DNA of 64,000 nucleotides, from assembly GCA_944332455.1 (NCBI GenBank), contig CALVJY010000005.1, forward strand, positions 1-64,000, read 5' to 3'. The notes under the pieces are model-generated. The model did not search any database. It worked only from the letters and a program-made list of their open reading frames with translations, and was not told where the DNA came from. This DNA comes from an uncultured Clostridia bacterium. GTDB lineage: Bacteria; Bacillota; Clostridia; Christensenellales; HGM11417. Shown one piece after another: positions 1-9,271 of this stretch (positions are counted from its first letter, which is position 1; the number at the start of each line of letters is the position of its first letter). The position numbers and the translations under genes are program-made.

Positions 1-54
1 CGGGCATTTCACGTTATACGTCATTGTTTTGTAAATCCGCCTCCCTTGCGTTTG

Positions 55-661
55 TTAGTTTTCCAAATCTTTAATCACTTTGATAGCAACACCTTGTATT
101 CGACAACTATTAACCACAATATCTTTCATTCGTTTGTTTTCGGGATGAAGTACGATGATTCCCTTTTCATTATCGGGACGATAGCGTTTAAGAGTTACTT
201 CATTCTCCACAAGCGCAACTACGATATCATTATAATCCGCAGTTTCCTGTTGTCTTACAAGCACAAGGTCTCCGTCATTGATTCCTACGTCAATCATTGA
301 ATTTCCGCTTGCCGTGAGCAAGAAACACTTTTTTGCGTTTCCTACAAACGATGCCGGGAGTCTAACATATCCGTCTATACACTCATACTCTTCTGCAAGC
401 GGACCACAAGGAACATATCCAAGCTTTGCAACCGACACGGTTTTCTCCGTTCTCGACTGCTCTATGGACTCATACCCATATTCGCCTCTCGCAATTATTC
501 CTTGTTCCGTCATATACTCCATGTATCTCTGCACAGAACTCTTTCCAAACTCCCAATGCTTCCGCTATTTCTCGAATGGGAGGTATTCTCCCCATTTGCT
601 CGCACTGGTCTTCAATGTATGATTTGATTCTTTGAACTAACTCGCTGTCTTTTGTTCTCAT
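55..661 (-). pseudogene. LexA-like S24 repressor, split by a +1 frameshift
   Basis: Two overlapping frames together make one LexA-like repressor. The N-terminal frame starts at 661 and reads a winged-helix segment with PPIREIAEALGV. The C-terminal frame, in which QRYMEYMTEQG continues the helix-turn-helix, runs to a stop at 55. Removing one T from the gttt at about 548-552 would rejoin them as EALGVGKSSVQRYM. The peptidase half has a Cys-Gly cleavage site (VPCGPL), a catalytic serine in GNSMIDVG and a lysine in EVTLKR, so only the DNA-binding link is broken. Proteins of this family repress their own gene and others and self-cleave after RecA activation. Here it lies downstream of the DISARM-like operon in the same direction, with its own promoter. 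It could be a true pseudogene, an assembly error or a frameshift-regulated gene. Confidence 0.75.
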
Positions 662-689
662 TTTGTGATGGCCCTCACTTTGCCTATTC

Positions 690-703
690 GGGACACTTGT
701 CCC
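690..703 (-). promoter_or_regulatory. Palindromic operator of the LexA-like gene
   Basis: The sequence GGGACA-N2-TGTCCC is a perfect 14-bp inverted repeat just downstream of the -10 box and about 30 bases before the start codon. Its place fits autorepression. It does not resemble the Firmicutes SOS box (GAAC-N4-GTTC), which suggests a private operator. Confidence 0.6.
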
Positions 704-716
704 TGATAGCAACACT

Positions 717-745
717 ATTATACTTCTTTTGCTCAAAGAAGTCAA
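717..745 (-). promoter_or_regulatory. Promoter of the LexA-like gene
   Basis: On the minus strand TTGACT (740-745) and TATAAT (717-722) are separated by exactly 17 bases, a near-consensus sigma-A promoter. Transcription would start near 710, just ahead of the GGGACA/TGTCCC palindrome. Confidence 0.75.
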
Positions 746-760
746 GGCTCTAAAAGGTAT

Positions 761-800
761 AAAATTAGGGGTGTCCGCACTCCATGACACCCCTAATTTT
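761..800 (-). terminator. Terminator after drmC
   Basis: Arms at 761-775 and 786-800 form a 15-bp perfect stem with a 10-base loop, and A/T runs flank both sides. It closes the DISARM-like operon 25 bases after the drmC stop and insulates the LexA-like gene. Confidence 0.75.
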
Positions 801-825
801 TTAGCCACTATAATGTTGTTTACGC

Positions 826-1518
826 CTACTCATTCACCGCAGTAAATACTTTAGAAAATAAAAGTTGTTTAAACAATTCATTTATTTGCTTGACTATTTT
901 TTCTGAACACACCTGAGTCCCTATTTCTATATTCCCTGCCATGCCATGATACGATAAGTTCGCTGAAGAAATCAAAACGTCAGCATCATCAACCATAAGA
1001 ATTTTTGCATGAAGCGCAGCCATCTTATCTTCCTTGTTTGTATAATTATAAACCTGCAAAAATTTGCTTCTATAACGAAGTATTTTTTCAATTGAGACTT
1101 GGCTTTTAATGTCATTAAAGAAAATTTTTATCAGCACTCCTTTCTGGCTTTTCTCAACCAATGTGTCTATCATTTCTGATACAAATTCCGATACTGAATA
1201 ACCTGTCAAAAGAATGCTTTTTTTAGCATTCTTTATCAAGTCTTCAACAACATTTTGAATCCTTTTTGTTTTCAGAGAAAATGCTGGAGGTACTGTAGCA
1301 ACCAAGCTTATCTTTTCTTTTTGTTTTTCAGATAACGCGTTGCTCACGAGTTCTACTAATGAAATAGCTTGCTCTCTGCTTAATTGAGGATATTCTCGTT
1401 CTATTAAAGCCAATGATTTAGGAAATAATGCACATTCAAGACTTCCTCCACTTAAAGCCGCCATTTCATCTTTTATAGTATCATATATTAACTCCGTTTT
1501 TAGACTTCCAAATTGCAT
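826..1518 (-). CDS. drmC: DrmC-like phospholipase D-fold protein
   Basis: This is a 230-aa protein with one phospholipase D half-site near residues 170-187: His-Ala-Lys (HAKILMVDD) followed by ISSANLS and a later N-x-E (GNIEIG). This matches the single HKD domain of DrmC, the last gene of DISARM anti-phage operons. PLD-fold proteins of this kind are usually nucleases, but the DrmC activity is not well defined and it can be dispensable for DISARM. The start overlaps the end of drmB by 19 bases, so the two are translationally coupled. The first 75 residues are helical with no motif I recognise. The identification rests on both the PLD motif and the drmA-drmB-drmC order. Confidence 0.87.
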   Translation of the reverse strand: MQFGSLKTELIYDTIKDEMAALSGGSLECALFPKSLALIEREYPQLSREQAISLVELVSNALSEKQKEKISLVATVPPAFSLKTKRIQNVVEDLIKNAKKSILLTGYSVSEFVSEMIDTLVEKSQKGVLIKIFFNDIKSQVSIEKILRYRSKFLQVYNYTNKEDKMAALHAKILMVDDADVLISSANLSYHGMAGNIEIGTQVCSEKIVKQINELFKQLLFSKVFTAVNE

Positions 1519-3257
1519 AAATCCCTCACAAGATCACGGAAGAACGACTGTTCCTCTCGTCCTCCAATAGGAACCACTAACGCTCTATCCAACAACCTAT
1601 TTCCGTTTTCACATGCTGTTTCAGATATCATCGCACATGAATGGCACGCTGCACCATTCGATTTTTCAACAGTCGGTAACGTCTCCATACATTCTGGATC
1701 ATTAGTGCAATTCATTGCGTTCTCAAGAGCCCCTTTTAACAATGGAATCAACCTATTATAATTGCCCAATTCCACAAGTCCACCTAGGGAGCCTTCTTTG
1801 TCGGAACTTCCTGTATACAACAGTATTCCGCACATGTTTTCTCCGAAATATATTCTCTCTTTAATTGAAGAAGATGAGTACCCTGATTGCAATGACATTT
1901 CTTTTATAAGCAAGTGCGCTAGTGTATGCATCAATACATATTCCGCATTTTTCTTAACTCCTTGCGTCCACCCTCTAGAGGCACAGTACTGCTCGTAGCA
2001 AAACTCATATTGACTCGAAAGAGCCTTTACTGTCGGTTTTTTACTCCATTCAGCCAATGTTTGTTTATTAAATTCAATAAAAATACCCTCTCCATTAATC
2101 TCCACCGCCGGTAACCAAGCCTCTCCTTTTGACTTGTTTAACTTTACTATATTGACTTGTTGTTCCGCATCTGGATCTGGTGCGGCAGTTCTTGTGAAGC
2201 CAAGTAAAACCATCACATCACGTAAACGAGTTATTTTTATAACACGCGAAAAAAACTTTTTAAGACCGCTAGGCAATTCGTCTTCTTCCGCCTTAAAGTG
2301 TTTTTTGTTGGACGCATATGACGGATCGTTATGATGAGTAATTGCCAAGTACTCCATCAATTTAATCTCTGTAAATTCCTTTATGTTTTTACGTCGATTT
2401 TCTAGTGCTTTGTCAAACTCGTTCCTAGAATAGTTTCCCGAAAAATATTTATTGTAAATTAATGTTTCCGCATCCTGAACTCCCATTTCTATCATCTGTT
2501 CCAATATTCTAAGATGCTCGTCTATCAGGTTATATAATGGGTCTGTCCAAGGTGGAATAGAAATAGCACTTCTAATTACAGGAAAATACACATTAGATGC
2601 ACCCCTCTGTGACGGAATAACAGCACTATCACACTTCTCGGGCTTTACGGTCGGTCTAAATGGATGCTTTCCTGTACACTTTTTGTCCTCAAAAGCATCT
2701 TCTTGCATTGCACCACTTAATGAACGTTTTTCTCCACAATCCAAACATTCAACCCACATATCCGCTAATGTTGATGTATACCCTGTAGAATACAGCTTAA
2801 AATTCTTATGACCCGTAGTTTTTCCTTTATGTATCCACCAATCCCAAGGAAAATCATCCATGTGGCCCTTTTCACACATCACAATAAATCTTGATGGATA
2901 TGCTATTCTGTGGCATATGGGACATGTTGGTCCATAAATCTTATACCGCTCCTCATCAAAATTATCGCGGACATCGAATAATCTGCCACATCTCGGATCT
3001 GAACAAACATGATAATTAGGGAAAGAAACTACAGGCAGATCTCCTTTCTTTGATGTTTGTGGCATATAAAAATACGAAACACCCAAATAAGCCGCTAGCC
3101 TACCGTCAATTATCTTCTTTCCTTTTGATGTCCAATAATTCGTATCAAGAACCGTTACCGAATCCTTAACAGCATCAACAATTGCCCCAGGACCAAATGT
3201 CGTTATTAATTGATTCGGTCTGATTTCTCCAATTTTATTTTTATCAAAATAAGCCAT
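1500..3257 (-). CDS. drmB: DrmB, DUF1998 protein of the DISARM core
   Basis: This 585-aa protein has the DUF1998 domain at about residues 430-570, seen in MHTLAHLLIKEMSLQSGYSS and in a C-terminal cysteine cluster (CHSCAMISETACENGNRLLD). The N-terminal part has further Cys pairs (CSDPRCG, CPICHR, CEKGH) that probably bind zinc. DrmB partners the DrmA helicase, and in studied DISARM systems the DrmA-DrmB complex binds incoming DNA with a free 5' end. The gene starts one base after the drmA stop, indicating tight coupling. The length is typical for the family and no key region seems missing. Confidence 0.92.
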   Translation of the reverse strand: MAYFDKNKIGEIRPNQLITTFGPGAIVDAVKDSVTVLDTNYWTSKGKKIIDGRLAAYLGVSYFYMPQTSKKGDLPVVSFPNYHVCSDPRCGRLFDVRDNFDEERYKIYGPTCPICHRIAYPSRFIVMCEKGHMDDFPWDWWIHKGKTTGHKNFKLYSTGYTSTLADMWVECLDCGEKRSLSGAMQEDAFEDKKCTGKHPFRPTVKPEKCDSAVIPSQRGASNVYFPVIRSAISIPPWTDPLYNLIDEHLRILEQMIEMGVQDAETLIYNKYFSGNYSRNEFDKALENRRKNIKEFTEIKLMEYLAITHHNDPSYASNKKHFKAEEDELPSGLKKFFSRVIKITRLRDVMVLLGFTRTAAPDPDAEQQVNIVKLNKSKGEAWLPAVEINGEGIFIEFNKQTLAEWSKKPTVKALSSQYEFCYEQYCASRGWTQGVKKNAEYVLMHTLAHLLIKEMSLQSGYSSSSIKERIYFGENMCGILLYTGSSDKEGSLGGLVELGNYNRLIPLLKGALENAMNCTNDPECMETLPTVEKSNGAACHSCAMISETACENGNRLLDRALVVPIGGREEQSFFRDLVRDLCNLEV

Positions 3258-3258
3258 C

Positions 3259-6200
3259 TCAATCCTCCGTCCAATAGAATAAAGTTGCGGATGCTTCTAC
3301 TTCACGCATTGAGTTTAGAGTTCCCTTTTCCGTTATTGAACAATCTTCACTATAATAGTTCATCAACCTATTATACTTTTCAAGATATTTATTTCCGACA
3401 TAATAAACCAGCTTCTTCGATTGGGCTGCAATGCACTGCCAATCCCCCAAGAACCGCTCTATTTCGTCTTTTGTTTCATCCCTCGCTTGAGGATTTACTA
3501 TTGCCAAACGATCTAAAATAATGTTGCAAAGTTTGTCCTTCTGCTCTACCGTCAATTTGCCGATATCTTTTGCTTTCATATTGTCTGCATATTCCGGTAT
3601 CTCTAATCTTAGCGCAGCAATGACAAGTGCATGCAACACCCTATCGCGCGCACGAGCCGAGAATGGAGTTGCGGTTGTTCCTTCCACATATCTATAAAGT
3701 TGACTATGATATCCGACAAAATTCTCATAATGAGACAAATCTCTTGGTCTATATGGATTATACATCGTAAATACTAACCCTGGGTGTTGACGCCCAATAC
3801 GGCTTGTTGCCTGTATATACTCAGAGTTTTGTTTCGGTTGCCCCATTACTGACATTAGCCCAAGTCGATCGACGTCCATACCTACAGCTATCATATTTGT
3901 AGCTATCGCCGTGTCCAATGCCCCTTTTTGATCACTAGAAACTTCCAGCTCTTTTAGTTTTTCTGTAATTTTACTCGACGCAATACGAGAGGTTATCTCT
4001 ATTTTCTTATTTAAATAGCGCGTTGTTTTAAACTTATATTTCTTCTTTAAGCGATTTATTCTCTTCGGAATATCGTCTTGCAATAACCGTACAGTACCGC
4101 CCAATTCTCTTATACTGTTAAAATACCCCACCATTGTATAGTATGGATCTATTGCATCCTTATATTTTTCATCGGTCATCAATTCTGAAACTGTTTGCAA
4201 CACAATTGCATACACTCTTAGTGTAGTAGTCTTCATTGATTGCCCGCTTGCACTTATACCAACATATTTCCTAAAAGGCTTTTCCGTTGTCGGAATCTCT
4301 TTAATAAAGAAACTATCCCCTATTTCAAACCCATTCGCAGGAAATTGCATTGAACGGTTTCTACCATATAAACAACGAATTTGTTCGGACGCATTTTTTA
4401 TTGTAGCAGTCGAAACAATGTATTTAGGCAAAATCTTTTTCCCGTTAGCCGTATAAGCACACAAATCTTGAATGATTGTTTCATAAGCACCATATATTGT
4501 TCCTAATGGTCCCGTTATTAAATGCAACTCATCTTGCACAATAAGTTCCGGCGGAGCAAAAGGCTTAACCCCTACAACGTTCGCCATAGGAAGTTTATCT
4601 GTTGCATTGTGACGGCTTTCGTGCGAAACACCCATTGCGATATATCCATCTCGTTCGCATTTTCTATCCACTCTTCCAAACAGTGCGTTTGCGGACGGAT
4701 TCCAAGGAAGGTTTGCAAACTTATCAACCGTTGCCAAAATGACGGTAGGACACTTGTTATAGATTTCTTCATCAACAAGATATACTGGAATACTCATCCT
4801 TTTAGGCATTTTGTATTTGTAAAAAATACAATTTTCGTCTTCACAGTATATCTCTACTGTTTTTCTTTCCAAGTCAATATAATAGTTTTCTTTTTTTAAT
4901 TCCTTTCCGCAAAACGGACAGGTTAATAACTGTTTATATAAGAGATTACGATTATTTCTACCCCCTTCAGGATTATCTGCGTTGTCTTTAAGTGACTCAA
5001 ACGTGTTCGGGGTAACACCACCACCAACCCAAAATCCTATACTAATTGGTTCTTTGCCATAGCGCGGATATTGGCGCTGACGCTCCATTTCCGCCGCAAT
5101 AACCATTTTTGTAAGTCTATCGCGCTGCTGAGTTGTAAGCAAGCGCAAAGTATAACGCAAAATCGCAGTTACACCACCGTCATTGTTATATTCACTATTT
5201 TCATTGTTTCTCAAGCGTCTGTTAGCAATAGTAAATGCTATTAAGCCTAAGTATGCCTCCGTTTTACCACCACCAGTCGGGAAATAAAGCAAATCGACTA
5301 TCTCCCTGTCATCATGCAATGGATCAACTATGCCATTTAAATTCATCAGAACAAACGCAATCTGGAACGGACGCCAACAGAACATATTTTCTTTTCTCTT
5401 CGGATCTACAAACTCGCCAAAATTACATTCTATTCCTTTACCATGCTTTTTAGAAAATGAGCTAATGCTCCTTTGCAAAGACATTACACTATTCATGAAG
5501 CAAAATGCTTCAAATGCAATATCATCATTTTCTATCAACTTGATTCCTTGTTCAATTCTTCTTAACGCCAGCTTGCATTTTTCAATAACATCATTGCCGA
5601 CTTTTTCCTTGAACGAAGAATCTGACATGCGTTCATCATTAACTAGTTTTGTTTCTATCCACTTCGAATAAGCATCGCTTAATGCGCGTAACCGAGCAAT
5701 TGTTTCTTCTTTGTGCTTTGGACGCGCCATAAAACTCATTAAAAAATGGTCCTCAGCAAAACCATCAATGGTTGCCCTTACTCCTGGGAATTCATATTCA
5801 GGAATAAAAGAGGTGTACACCTTAGATGCATACCTTTCATCTACGCTATCCCACATAATTGCACAACCACGTCCACGTCCAAAAATCGGACGTTGAGCAT
5901 AGTAGAATTCGTCCGGAGCTAAAATATCGCGACAAATATTTTCTGCCACAAAACAATTCTCACGCTCCTCGCTATATGCCTCGATTTTAGCTTGAAAAAT
6001 AATAGATTCTAATGTAGAATTCCCCTTTGGCCTTTTATTGGTTAAATGCAGTGTAACCAACATATAGCCATTATTTAAGCCTATCCTTGTAACATACAGA
6101 TGTAAATTCGAATCGACAGGCAACAGGTAATCTTGATGTTTTTCAAACGACTCAAAATCTACATCTATCATTTCATTCATCGGTTGACGAGTGTACAATG

Positions 6201-6612
6201 ACCGAGTCTTTTCTTCACCTTTTTCATTCGTATATTTTTCGGAAGATTTTATATAATCGCCCCAAGAAATATCTGCCATTATGTGTTTGGTATCTTTCTT
6301 TAGATAAAAGCTCATGCCAATAGTTGACTGCTGACTAAATTTTGTTGCAGTCATTGGTTCATTATCGTCTTCATCCGGTTGTGGAGTATAGTTTGAATCT
6401 TGTTCGGTTCTATCTACATCTGCATCGAGTTCTTGCTCCATTTCCATGCAATCCACGAGAACTTGCGGATACAACATTCCCGTTAAGTACTCAAACATTG
6501 GGCTTTCATCTAAGACTTCATTTTCTTCTAACGGTCCAACCAAGTCTCTCCTTAAAGCCTCAATTATTTTTTGCCTAACCTCAGACTCCAAAAAGCTTTT
6601 ATCGTCAGCCAT
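3259..6612 (-). CDS. drmA: DrmA, DISARM helicase
   Basis: This 1,117-aa protein is a superfamily 2 helicase of the DrmA type. It has Walker A FPTGGGKTE near residue 448, a DELH box (QDELHLITGP) near 692 and motif VI QATSRIGRQHPG near 932. A CPFCGKE zinc-ribbon-like insert lies between the Walker motifs. The C-terminal YNPYRPRDLSHYE segment is a conserved family stretch as I recall it. DrmA is a core DISARM subunit that loads on foreign DNA with DrmB. The start is separated from the res stop by one base, so the core genes are co-transcribed with the type III module ahead of them. The length is normal for the family. Confidence 0.92.
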   Translation of the reverse strand: MADDKSFLESEVRQKIIEALRRDLVGPLEENEVLDESPMFEYLTGMLYPQVLVDCMEMEQELDADVDRTEQDSNYTPQPDEDDNEPMTATKFSQQSTIGMSFYLKKDTKHIMADISWGDYIKSSEKYTNEKGEEKTRSLYTRQPMNEMIDVDFESFEKHQDYLLPVDSNLHLYVTRIGLNNGYMLVTLHLTNKRPKGNSTLESIIFQAKIEAYSEERENCFVAENICRDILAPDEFYYAQRPIFGRGRGCAIMWDSVDERYASKVYTSFIPEYEFPGVRATIDGFAEDHFLMSFMARPKHKEETIARLRALSDAYSKWIETKLVNDERMSDSSFKEKVGNDVIEKCKLALRRIEQGIKLIENDDIAFEAFCFMNSVMSLQRSISSFSKKHGKGIECNFGEFVDPKRKENMFCWRPFQIAFVLMNLNGIVDPLHDDREIVDLLYFPTGGGKTEAYLGLIAFTIANRRLRNNENSEYNNDGGVTAILRYTLRLLTTQQRDRLTKMVIAAEMERQRQYPRYGKEPISIGFWVGGGVTPNTFESLKDNADNPEGGRNNRNLLYKQLLTCPFCGKELKKENYYIDLERKTVEIYCEDENCIFYKYKMPKRMSIPVYLVDEEIYNKCPTVILATVDKFANLPWNPSANALFGRVDRKCERDGYIAMGVSHESRHNATDKLPMANVVGVKPFAPPELIVQDELHLITGPLGTIYGAYETIIQDLCAYTANGKKILPKYIVSTATIKNASEQIRCLYGRNRSMQFPANGFEIGDSFFIKEIPTTEKPFRKYVGISASGQSMKTTTLRVYAIVLQTVSELMTDEKYKDAIDPYYTMVGYFNSIRELGGTVRLLQDDIPKRINRLKKKYKFKTTRYLNKKIEITSRIASSKITEKLKELEVSSDQKGALDTAIATNMIAVGMDVDRLGLMSVMGQPKQNSEYIQATSRIGRQHPGLVFTMYNPYRPRDLSHYENFVGYHSQLYRYVEGTTATPFSARARDRVLHALVIAALRLEIPEYADNMKAKDIGKLTVEQKDKLCNIILDRLAIVNPQARDETKDEIERFLGDWQCIAAQSKKLVYYVGNKYLEKYNRLMNYYSEDCSITEKGTLNSMREVEASATLFYWTED

Positions 6613-6613
6613 C

Positions 6614-9271
6614 TTATTCCTCCACTTCTATTTTTTCACTAAGCCCCAAGATATACTTCAAGGTATTGCCAACGGAAATCACTTCATCCGTTATAAGTTT
6701 GTACTCCCACGGCTTTTTATCAAAGTCAACGATTGACGCGTACTTACACCACTTAATACCTTCTTTTGCCTTGCCTACAACGTCAGGATTATTGACTTCA
6801 TTTTTGGCTTTTACTTCGATCATATATTTTGTGGTTGGAGTTTCCACCAAAAAATCGGGATTATATTGTTGTCCGGCCTGCCAAAACAGCCCAAGTTGAT
6901 TAAGCGGTGGCTTTATCCAACGAATAACGTCTTTATCGTCTTCTAAAATAACAGAGACAAGCCTTTCCGTATCGCTATCAAAAGCGTTTATGTTATAGTA
7001 GGATTTTTTATATCCCGTAAAAACATATTTCTTGATTTCGCTCTTGTTTGCAATAGTTTTACGGAAATTGACTTCGCCCCCATCCGCCCTCACATTTCTA
7101 ACTGCCTTTCTAAACACAATCAAGTCTTTCTGAACAACGTGCGTGTAGTAAGTTTGCCTATCCATATTCTCGTGGATCTGCTTAACTATATCATCAATAA
7201 TTAGTTTCGCATAGCGACGCACGATTTTGTTTTTATCAGCCTCACTTCCGTCAATCAAGGCAAGATACTGCTGAACAATATTTAAAATATAATCGGCGTC
7301 TTCGTCAACGGAAATCTCACTTAACGCATCACAATCAAGCAACATACATGCAAGAGTGTTTACTGCATCGTCAACCGCCAAAATTTCGGCATCGAAAGAC
7401 TCAAGCATCTCGGCATTAACAGCATTAAATCTCTCTATCTTGGACGCAGCAACCTCGAAATCTGCTATATTTCTCTTAACGGTAAACGGTTTCAAGGTTA
7501 CCGTAGAACTCGGTTGAACCAAAATCTTAGGAACAGAAATTGCCTTTTTGCTCAGCTCCGTTACGGTTGCGACAAAATCTTCCTTTTTCATCGGTTGGGT
7601 CTTCTTTTCCCCTAAAGAACTTCCTTCTCCATTATGGGTCGTTGTCTCAACCGTTTTCTCGTTTCCATCTTCATCTATATAGTCAAAAATAGAATACTGC
7701 GGAGGCACTTGCTTTTCAGGCTTCTTTGTTCTACCGAACGACTTCATATACTCTTCGTACATTTTGTCTTGCGTTTTAACGTCGCAAACATCATTAAACG
7801 ACTTGACGCCAGCACTAACAAAAATATCATCTAAAAGCGAAAGTTGCCCGTCTCCAATACCATTCGTTATTTCTACTACCTTGGTAGGCTCCACGCCCCT
7901 ATCGTCCAAATCTCGATACTTAAACGTGTCGCTATTTTTAATGTCTTCCACAATTTCACGATAATGGTCATGTGCAACGATATCGAGTGTATCAATTGCT
8001 TCGTTGCCTGTTATTACACCAAACGGTAAACGCAACCCGCGACCAATCGTTTGAAGCGCCAGAATATCACTCTTGGCTGCATTAAGTGGAATTATCGTAA
8101 ACAAGTTGTTTACGTCCCAACCTTCTTTCAATTTGTAAACGTGAAGAACAATTTCAACGGGATTCTGCGCACTTTCGATAGAAAGAAGTTTGCGGATATT
8201 TTCTTCTGTTTCTTCCCCTTTCATATTGGAGTGAATCTCGATGACTTTTCCACGATATCTGCCGTTGTTGAAAGAATCACTGTCAATCATCGCACGAATC
8301 TTCTTTGCATGCTCTGTGTCTTTACAAGCAATCAATACGATAGGTTTTACATAGTCCAAATTGTTATCTAAACAATATTGATAAACAACTTTCTTGCGGT
8401 TTTCGTGCAAAGTAAGACCATCTCGGATTTTCATTTCTTCAATATCATCCGCGCTGTATCCACCCGTGTTTGTTCTACCCATTACAACGGGTATTTTCAA
8501 ATACTTCCCTGCACCCTTAGCTAGGTCGTAACTGTATATAACGTTGTTATGCGACTTTGGAGTAGCGGTAAATTCCAAACCTAAAATAGGCTTTAAGTAA
8601 CTTATTGCCTTCATAGACGCAGGCGCATAATAGCGATGAGCCTCGTCCATACAAATTACAAGATCGTCGAACTTTGCAAGTACGTCGGCAAAGGAAGAGC
8701 CGAGCGTTTCTTGATATTTATGAAACTTAAAGGTCGTATCCGTTTTACTATTGAAAATTTTGCCGATATTAAAAATGAAAAGTTGTATCTCGGATGTTTT
8801 TTCAATTTCAATTTCGCCTTGAACAAACCTTGCCGGATATCTAACGTAGTTCTCACCGTCATATACCTTAGGTCTGCCCATTTCCGCTTCTAAGCCTTTG
8901 AATATGTACTTTGGGTGTGCAGGATTAGACTCTTTGCGCAACTTATCGTAAATTGTGTTGCTGGGTGCAAGGATGAAAAAGTGTTTGTATCCCTTTGTTT
9001 TATACAAGTAATAAATTGCCGCGCCCATCAAACGAGTTTTACCAATACCCGTTGCCATATCAAAGCAAAATGACGGAAATTTGAAATTGTCATCAACTTT
9101 TATGGTATGCTTGTCCTCACAATTTGCAGTAGCAATTGCTTCTATTTCATCAAGTGTGTTGCGCTTATAATCGCAGCTTGACGAAATAGCGTCAAGATAC
9201 TGGAGAGCTTCCTTTTGCGGCTCTCTTAAACTCATTGCATATCCAATTTGATTAACGATATTATCCATCAT
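6614..9271 (-). CDS. res: Type III restriction enzyme, Res-type helicase-nuclease
   Basis: This 885-aa protein carries SF2 helicase motifs near the N-terminus (MATGIGKTR near residue 77, CMDEAHRY near 208, a TIGRGLRLPFG motif VI) and a PD-(D/E)XK nuclease at the C-terminus. In the nuclease, NPDFLVE near 803 and IEVKAKNE near 819 supply the acidic and lysine residues. This is the layout of type III Res subunits, which use ATP to move or switch on DNA and cut beside an unmethylated site together with Mod. Its start overlaps the end of mod by four bases (ATGA), the usual type III mod-res arrangement. What is odd is the place: it sits inside a DISARM operon directly before drmA. The nuclease residues look intact, so it is probably active. 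Confidence 0.88.
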   Translation of the reverse strand: MMDNIVNQIGYAMSLREPQKEALQYLDAISSSCDYKRNTLDEIEAIATANCEDKHTIKVDDNFKFPSFCFDMATGIGKTRLMGAAIYYLYKTKGYKHFFILAPSNTIYDKLRKESNPAHPKYIFKGLEAEMGRPKVYDGENYVRYPARFVQGEIEIEKTSEIQLFIFNIGKIFNSKTDTTFKFHKYQETLGSSFADVLAKFDDLVICMDEAHRYYAPASMKAISYLKPILGLEFTATPKSHNNVIYSYDLAKGAGKYLKIPVVMGRTNTGGYSADDIEEMKIRDGLTLHENRKKVVYQYCLDNNLDYVKPIVLIACKDTEHAKKIRAMIDSDSFNNGRYRGKVIEIHSNMKGEETEENIRKLLSIESAQNPVEIVLHVYKLKEGWDVNNLFTIIPLNAAKSDILALQTIGRGLRLPFGVITGNEAIDTLDIVAHDHYREIVEDIKNSDTFKYRDLDDRGVEPTKVVEITNGIGDGQLSLLDDIFVSAGVKSFNDVCDVKTQDKMYEEYMKSFGRTKKPEKQVPPQYSIFDYIDEDGNEKTVETTTHNGEGSSLGEKKTQPMKKEDFVATVTELSKKAISVPKILVQPSSTVTLKPFTVKRNIADFEVAASKIERFNAVNAEMLESFDAEILAVDDAVNTLACMLLDCDALSEISVDEDADYILNIVQQYLALIDGSEADKNKIVRRYAKLIIDDIVKQIHENMDRQTYYTHVVQKDLIVFRKAVRNVRADGGEVNFRKTIANKSEIKKYVFTGYKKSYYNINAFDSDTERLVSVILEDDKDVIRWIKPPLNQLGLFWQAGQQYNPDFLVETPTTKYMIEVKAKNEVNNPDVVGKAKEGIKWCKYASIVDFDKKPWEYKLITDEVISVGNTLKYILGLSEKIEVEE

